This document shows positions 56,955 to 60,979 of a stretch of 60,979 bases of DNA, piece by piece. The stretch is from the IMG/VR virus record IMGVR_UViG_3300044638_007105, positions 1-60,979 of that record, one strand, 5' to 3'. Every line of letters starts with the position of its first letter. The first letter of the stretch is position 1. Below the pieces are notes generated by a model. It saw only the letters and a list, made by a program, of their open reading frames with translations, did not search any database and was not told the origin of the DNA. The translations under genes were made by a program, and so were the position numbers. The stretch is from a virus.

Positions 56955-57887
56955 ATGGGAAAGAAAAGAATTGAAATACCTGAAGATGTTTTATTAGAAA
57001 TGGTAAGATTATATAATGAAGAATATGTTGGTACCCCATCATTGTCAGATAGATTTGGTTACCATAAATCTATTATATTAAGAAGTTTTAAAAACAAAGG
57101 TGTTGTCTTAGGTCCATCTGGTCGTAAATGGACTGGTGGTAGAGAGATTGCTGATAAAAAATGGAGAGAAAAAAATAAAGAAAAATTATCCGAATATCAT
57201 AAAGAATGGTCAGAAAAAAACCGAGAATATTTACGTGAATATCATGCCAAATGGCGTGAAGTAAATCGTGAATCATTAAACGAATATAAAAGACATTACG
57301 AAAAAACCAAAAAAGATTCTGACCCAGCTTATAAATTGGCTTGTTACACCAGAACTGCCATCTATACTTGTTTAAAAGAAAGAAATGTTGATAAATATAA
57401 AAATACTTTTGATTTATTACCTTATACGTTGGAAGAGCTGATTCAACATTTGGAACTTAGATTTCAAGAAGGTATGTCGTGGGATAATTATGGAAGATGG
57501 CATGTTGATCACATTAAACCAATGGTTTCTTTTAATATTAAAGAACCGACTGATAAAGAATTTCAAGATTGTTGGTCTTTAAGTAATTTACAACCATTAT
57601 GGGAACAAGATAATTTATCCAAAGGTGGTAGATATTTATATTATATGCCAAAGAACTATATACCATACGATCTAGCCTTAAAATTGAATGAAAAGGGTTA
57701 TAATGTATCCACTCATGCTTATTATAACATCTATAATAAACATATATTTATTCACACACCTGTCAATCATAATGAAGCTATATGGGCACCAACTTTTGGT
57801 GAGACTATTGATTGGTTCAAAGAAAATTACGATATTGATGTACAACCAAATGTAGAATCTATTGAAGAGGCTTTGAATAAAATATGA
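56955..57887 (+). CDS. HNH endonuclease fused to an ALKxxGx domain
   Basis: A 310-aa protein. Residues about 1-55 form a helix-turn-helix (LSDRFGYHKSIILRSFKNKG); then a Tyr/Glu-rich helical linker; HNH core WHVDHIKPM (H183 and H186) and WSLSNLQPLWEQDN near 220. The last 75 residues (YDLALKLNEKGYNVSTHAYY, then WAPTFGETIDWFKENYDI) match the layout of the small protein at 625. It follows the capsid gene and may be a homing gene; the C-terminal fusion is unusual. Shares ATGA with the next gene. Confidence 0.88.
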   Translation: MGKKRIEIPEDVLLEMVRLYNEEYVGTPSLSDRFGYHKSIILRSFKNKGVVLGPSGRKWTGGREIADKKWREKNKEKLSEYHKEWSEKNREYLREYHAKWREVNRESLNEYKRHYEKTKKDSDPAYKLACYTRTAIYTCLKERNVDKYKNTFDLLPYTLEELIQHLELRFQEGMSWDNYGRWHVDHIKPMVSFNIKEPTDKEFQDCWSLSNLQPLWEQDNLSKGGRYLYYMPKNYIPYDLALKLNEKGYNVSTHAYYNIYNKHIFIHTPVNHNEAIWAPTFGETIDWFKENYDIDVQPNVESIEEALNKI

Positions 57888-58201
57888 AAGATTTAATTCT
57901 TAAAATACTAAAAGAATCGGAAGATGAATTTGATTGGATTGAGTCACCTTTCGGTATTGACGATAATCTAATGAACTATCTAATCCAAAATTACCGTGTT
58001 GGGGAATATAATGACATGGCAAAAGAGTTCTTAGGTGATAAATACGTGATGGTTGATGATAAAATGTATCCACTTGAAGGCCATAAAAAACAATTAACTA
58101 ATAAAATCTATTGGGAGGTTGTTGATGAATTTCCTAACATGAACCAACCTGTTTTAAGAAGAACAATTAAAACTTTTTTAAACAATATCACTAGTAACTA
58201 A
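57884..58201 (+). CDS. Small tagged protein
   Basis: A 105-aa protein starting MKDLILKILKESEDEFDWIE. The tag ends at L9-K-E11, followed by acidic residues and the FDW motif also seen in the protein at 59887 (MKHLIRKILKESDFDWVDE). Beyond that the two differ. Overlaps HNH gene start-stop by four bases, and the convergent gene by 24 bases at the 3' end. Likely head cargo. Confidence 0.65.
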   Translation: MKDLILKILKESEDEFDWIESPFGIDDNLMNYLIQNYRVGEYNDMAKEFLGDKYVMVDDKMYPLEGHKKQLTNKIYWEVVDEFPNMNQPVLRRTIKTFLNNITSN

Positions 58202-58480
58202 ATGTTGCCACACATTACCGTCCCAAAATTCTAATCTGTTTAATTCTTGATTCCAAATTACAGTTCCGATAGAGTGTAATCTACCCGTAACCCACATATC
58301 ACCATCAGCATCTAAAACAAGTCTTTCTTGACCCCCTAAATTAACTTGCCACATGTTTGGGTATGTATCGTTTGTAAGTGGGCCTCCAATGGTTATTACA
58401 TCACCACCTAAATCAATATCATAATGTAATTCTTCCGAATGTAGTATAAGACGGTGTTTTTTAATTCTTTTTTTAATCAC
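58178..58480 (-). CDS. Small beta-rich structural-like protein
   Basis: A 100-aa protein from a GTG start at 58480; the in-frame ATG at 58525 would lie in the terminator hairpin. Sequence: MWQVNLGGQERLVLDADGDMWVTGR, IGTVIWNQELNRLEFWDGNVWQHL; the last part resembles sequence found in phage tail-fibre or decoration proteins. A -7 box (TATTTTTG) lies four bases upstream. Overlaps the convergent gene by 24 bases. Confidence 0.55.
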   Translation of the reverse strand: MIKKRIKKHRLILHSEELHYDIDLGGDVITIGGPLTNDTYPNMWQVNLGGQERLVLDADGDMWVTGRLHSIGTVIWNQELNRLEFWDGNVWQHLVTSDIV

Positions 58481-58484
58481 AAAA

Positions 58485-58492
58485 CAAAAATA
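58485..58492 (-). promoter_or_regulatory. Possible host-type -7 box TATTTTTG
   Basis: Minus-strand TATTTTTG four bases before the GTG at 58480; it overlaps the T tract of the upstream terminator. Confidence 0.3.
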
Positions 58493-58494
58493 AA

Positions 58495-58526
58495 AATGGG
58501 AAGTACTTTTGTAAATACTTCCCATT
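58495..58526 (-). terminator. Rho-independent terminator
   Basis: Stem AATGGGAAGTA/TACTTCCCATT with T-rich tract on the minus strand, following the TKWC gene at 58549. Confidence 0.8.
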
Positions 58527-58548
58527 CTATTATATATGATTAAAAAAA

Positions 58549-59307
58549 TTAACCTTTATAAGTATCGTCTTTGATGCCTCTTTCTTTAGCTAATTCCTTA
58601 TTGGTCTTACCTTTAAGAGTTGTATTAACCACTTTCATAACATCTTGTGGTATAATCTCCATTAATTCCATCATACCTACAGCTGTAACTGGAATATCTT
58701 TAGAATCCCAAATTGTGGTTGCTGAATGACCTGTTTTGGTTTTGTCATAGTGAAAAGCCACCTTAGAAAAGATGTTATCACGAGTTTGTTCTTCTTTGAT
58801 TGATTTGTCAATCACAAACACAAGAACACCATTCTCAGTGTATTGGTTAAAATACTTTTTAAAGTCATTTTGGTCGGAAGAAACACACCACTTAGTTGAC
58901 TTACCGTAAACATTAGAACTACGAGAAGTAAGTGGTTGGAGTACTACAAATCTGTCGTCTTCGTGTACAGTAATAGTTTCAAATTTCTTAACTTGACTCT
59001 TAGTCACTTTTTCACGTGCCAATTTAATTGTGTCAACAATTTCTTGGTTAGAACCATAAGAGTAGATATCTTTATTTTCTAAAAGATTTTTATCAGAAAG
59101 TTCTTCAAATTCTTTTACAATATCAAACATTTCTTTAAATGTATTTGACTTTAATTCTTCTTTAAGCCAATCCACCCAAGATTCTGCTTGTTTAACCATA
59201 AACGGTAAGTATTTATTAGTACTTGAAGGATCATTTTCAGCCAAAATTTCAACTAAATCAATAACAAATTTTGGGTTCTGTTCTTTAAGGTCTTTCTTTT
59301 TTGCCAT
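58549..59307 (-). CDS. TKWC-family protein 4, untagged, short form
   Basis: A 252-aa member of the family at 7452, 16750 and 39343. It has DPSSTNKYLPFM near residue 25 and SSNVYGKSTKWCVSSD with LVFVIDKS near 120-170, so the core is intact, but the N-terminus is plain (MAKKKDLKEQNPKF) with no tag and the long C-terminal extensions are missing. It has a host-type promoter, not a late box. This natural contrast supports the idea that tag and late promoter go together. Confidence 0.82.
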   Translation of the reverse strand: MAKKKDLKEQNPKFVIDLVEILAENDPSSTNKYLPFMVKQAESWVDWLKEELKSNTFKEMFDIVKEFEELSDKNLLENKDIYSYGSNQEIVDTIKLAREKVTKSQVKKFETITVHEDDRFVVLQPLTSRSSNVYGKSTKWCVSSDQNDFKKYFNQYTENGVLVFVIDKSIKEEQTRDNIFSKVAFHYDKTKTGHSATTIWDSKDIPVTAVGMMELMEIIPQDVMKVVNTTLKGKTNKELAKERGIKDDTYKG

Positions 59308-59327
59308 ATCTTATTTGTATTACAGTA

Positions 59328-59359
59328 CAAAGATATGATTTTTATTTTAAGTCGTCAAC
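59328..59359 (-). promoter_or_regulatory. Host-type promoter
   Basis: Minus strand GTTG (59359-59356), 20-base spacer, TATCTTTG (59335-59328), upstream of the ATG at 59307. Confidence 0.6.
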
Positions 59360-59387
59360 AGATATTGATATTTTATTTAATAATGAG

Positions 59388-59395
59388 ATATTTAT
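59388..59395 (+). promoter_or_regulatory. Putative late promoter box ATATTTAT
   Basis: The box ends 15 bases before the ATG at 59411. Confidence 0.5.
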
Positions 59396-59410
59396 ATAGA
59401 AAATGTAATT

Positions 59411-59833
59411 ATGAAAGTAGTTAGACTAAACGAAAACGATATAGAAAATTTGGTTAAAAAAATTATCAAAGAAGATGAGGGTCAAATGAAGCCTTCGGAA
59501 CCAAAAGAAAAATCACTTGTATTATTAAAAACTAATAATGGTGAATTATCTACGGTTGATGAAATTGTTAGAGCAATTCAACACGCTAAAATAGCTTTTG
59601 AAGATTTGTGTAACTCTAAGTTAACTGGTAAAGACGGTTATTCTAGAGAAATTGATGGTATTGTAAATGACTTTACAAAACTAGAAGATAAAGTTCGTAA
59701 ATCAAAAGAAACTATCGGCAAATTTGTTCAACAAAAAGGTAAACAAGACCATATGGCTTATATGAAAAAAAGAAAAATGGATTATATGGCAAACCAAGAA
59801 AAAGCACGTAAGAGAGGTAGTTACTACGCATAA
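59411..59833 (+). CDS. Tagged basic helical protein
   Basis: A 140-aa protein whose first 21 residues (VRLNENDIENLVKKIIKE) match the tags at 1341 and 52208; cut site I19-K-E21. The middle is helical (STVDEIVRAIQHAKIAFEDL), and the C-terminus is Met/Lys/Tyr-rich and basic (KKRKMDYMANQEKARKRG). A DNA-binding internal head protein would fit. Late-type promoter. Confidence 0.7.
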   Translation: MKVVRLNENDIENLVKKIIKEDEGQMKPSEPKEKSLVLLKTNNGELSTVDEIVRAIQHAKIAFEDLCNSKLTGKDGYSREIDGIVNDFTKLEDKVRKSKETIGKFVQQKGKQDHMAYMKKRKMDYMANQEKARKRGSYYA

Positions 59834-59860
59834 GGATTTTGAGAAATTGTATGTAAAAAG

Positions 59861-59886
59861 AAACCCCGATAATTCGGGGTTTTTTG
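59861..59886. terminator. Bidirectional terminator
   Basis: AAACCCCGATAATTCGGGG stem with A and T runs between the convergent genes ending at 59833 and 59887. Confidence 0.8.
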
Positions 59887-60273
59887 TTATAGGTATGGTG
59901 GTCCTGGATTAGAACCCCTTACTTTAATATTTTCCGGATCAAATACGTTAAATCTTTTCCAAGCGTATGGGTTTATTGACATTTTTAAGTAATCTAAAGC
60001 CCAATCGATATCATCACCTTCTTGAAATGACATACCTCGCCAACGTGTAATGTCTCCGATGGCGTTTCTAATATTTTGTTTACTCGGATTTCTTTTTATA
60101 TTTTCGATTGCATTACCTATCTCATCATCTTCTTGATAGGCATAACCCTTCCATTCTTCAAACCCTTTAATACCGTCTTCAACCCAAGGCCAATAAACAT
60201 TGTTAGGTAAACCCAATTCGTCAACCCAATCAAAATCACTTTCTTTTAATATTTTTCTAATTAAATGTTTCAT
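59887..60273 (-). CDS. Small tagged protein with repeated W/G motif
   Basis: A 128-aa protein. The tag, MKHLIRKILKE, ends at L9-K-E11 and is followed by SDFDW, nearly the same start as the gene at 57884. Mature part has two related stretches (GYAYQEDDEIGNAIENIKRN and GMSFQEGDDIDWALDYLKMS), a small internal duplication of about 35 residues. It overlaps the upstream gene by one base. Likely cargo; no known domain. Confidence 0.68.
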   Translation of the reverse strand: MKHLIRKILKESDFDWVDELGLPNNVYWPWVEDGIKGFEEWKGYAYQEDDEIGNAIENIKRNPSKQNIRNAIGDITRWRGMSFQEGDDIDWALDYLKMSINPYAWKRFNVFDPENIKVRGSNPGPPYL

Positions 60274-60979
60274 TACGGAAATTTATCTAATCCGTAAGCT
60301 TTACACCAATCCTCTTCGGAAACAATTGTAAAAGGTATAATTGTAGGGGAAGTTCTAACTTCATTACCCGATTCTATTTTAATTTCAATAAAATAATCGT
60401 TAGGTATAAACCAAGAAGTATCTACTAAAAAGAAATTACCGTTTGGTGTCCTACTTATTTCTTGCCAATCTATATAATCTAATTGAAGTGACCCACTTTC
60501 TTTAATAAAAATTCTGTAATACACTTTATCTAATTGTACCGTTTGATCAAAGGTATATGGTATACGAACATCAATATTAATTCTTCTAGTATCACCTCTT
60601 TTAATTTTTTCTTTGTATTTAATACCTGTAATATTAAAATCATATTCGTATATAGAAATATTATTAGAACTACCAACACCTAAACCATTTGCTTTAGCAC
60701 TACCTGACCCCCCTATACTATAATATCCTGAATCATCTAATATCACAAATTCAAGTTCTACATCACCTAAGTTTTTAGTACCTATAGTCACATCATTCCA
60801 AGTATCTTTAAATTGTAGTTCACCACAATAACCTAAATTAGGATTTTCATCTACTTGTAGTTTAACACAATAAACCCCAGTGGTTACTTGGGTAATACCT
60901 GAAGGTGGTATAATAGTATAAACATTTTCATTTTGGTCGTAAATTGTCACACCACTAAAAGTTGCGTTAGTTGCTTGAC
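60273..60979 (-). CDS. Partial beta-rich protein, runs off right edge
   Basis: At least 235 residues, open at the window end (no stop through 60979, N-terminus missing). All-beta, Gly/Ser/Thr-rich sequence with SGYYSIGGSGSAKANGLG and IDVRIPYTFDQTVQLDKVYYRIFI resembles Ig-like or baseplate/fibre virion domains. No signal peptide is visible because the start is absent. The upstream in-frame GTG at 60950 is not a convincing start. Confidence 0.55.
   Translation of the reverse strand, partial: QATNATFSGVTIYDQNENVYTIIPPSGITQVTTGVYCVKLQVDENPNLGYCGELQFKDTWNDVTIGTKNLGDVELEFVILDDSGYYSIGGSGSAKANGLGVGSSNNISIYEYDFNITGIKYKEKIKRGDTRRINIDVRIPYTFDQTVQLDKVYYRIFIKESGSLQLDYIDWQEISRTPNGNFFLVDTSWFIPNDYFIEIKIESGNEVRTSPTIIPFTIVSEEDWCKAYGLDKFP

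Noticed and set aside
1-60979. tRNA genes, CRISPR arrays, insertion sequences
   Set aside because: No cloverleaf, no spaced direct repeats of CRISPR form and no transposase or terminal repeats were recognised by eye; a tRNAscan or CRISPR search was not possible.

Overview
The window is about 61 kb of a very AT-rich, densely packed tailed-phage genome. I read it as a T4-like (gp17/gp20/gp21/gp22/gp23-type) myovirus of a Bacteroidota host, probably a flavobacterium-like one. The T4-like side rests on a large terminase, portal, prohead protease, acidic scaffold and a major capsid protein with gp23-type motifs. The host call rests on promoters of the Bacteroidota form TTTG-N19/20-TAnnTTTG in front of many genes, several with exactly that spacing. 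No tRNA, rRNA, CRISPR array or IS element was recognised, and no gap without a gene exceeds about 160 bases. The last gene runs off the right edge.

Layout. 1-3.4 kb: small unknown proteins. 3.4-7.0 kb: two multi-domain ORFs built like polyproteins. 7.0-9.7 kb: a TKWC-family protein and a HAD phosphatase. 9.7-13.5 kb (minus): small proteins, ATP-dependent DNA ligase, a lipoprotein, UV-damage endonuclease. 13.5-18.4 kb: late-type unknowns, a possible nuclease and a second TKWC protein. 18.4-21.1 kb (minus): DUF932-like and RadA-like proteins. 21.1-26.1 kb: DUF3310, DHH phosphoesterase, GH73-type lysozyme, ClpC-like unfoldase. 26.1-30.9 kb: KTSC protein, thymidylate synthase with a homing endonuclease and a remnant of a second thyA start, membrane proteins and lipoproteins, HNH endonuclease. 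30.9-34.4 kb: nucleotidyltransferase and Cys-rich repeat proteins. 34.5-56.9 kb: virion block (acidic core-like protein, TKWC protein 3, terminase, portal, glutamine synthetase, tRNA-repair-like fusion, prohead protease, scaffold, capsid). 56.9-61 kb: HNH endonuclease, small tagged proteins, TKWC protein 4 and a partial gene.

How it may work together. There are two promoter classes. Many genes for DNA metabolism and regulation carry the host-type TAnnTTTG box. Virion genes and many unknown genes carry a short ATATTTAT box just upstream of the start, which I infer to be the phage late promoter. About 19 proteins, most of them from the second class, begin with a short basic or amphipathic helix ending in L/I-x-E (for example MKNLIRKILKE, VKKIIKE, LLLENR). 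That is the cleavage signature of T4-type prohead proteases, and the phage encodes such a protease. The major capsid protein has a matching site (INE, residues 58-60) where T4 gp23 is cut. I infer that the short N-termini are capsid-targeting peptides and that these proteins (phosphatase, phosphoesterase, CCA/2H tRNA enzyme, metalloprotease, TKWC proteins and others) are packed into the prohead and trimmed there. The two polyprotein-like ORFs repeat the motif FNxLNE-S at every domain boundary, so they may be cargo polyproteins cut by the same protease. This is the main candidate for an undescribed system. It is an inference from sequence pattern and needs virion proteomics.
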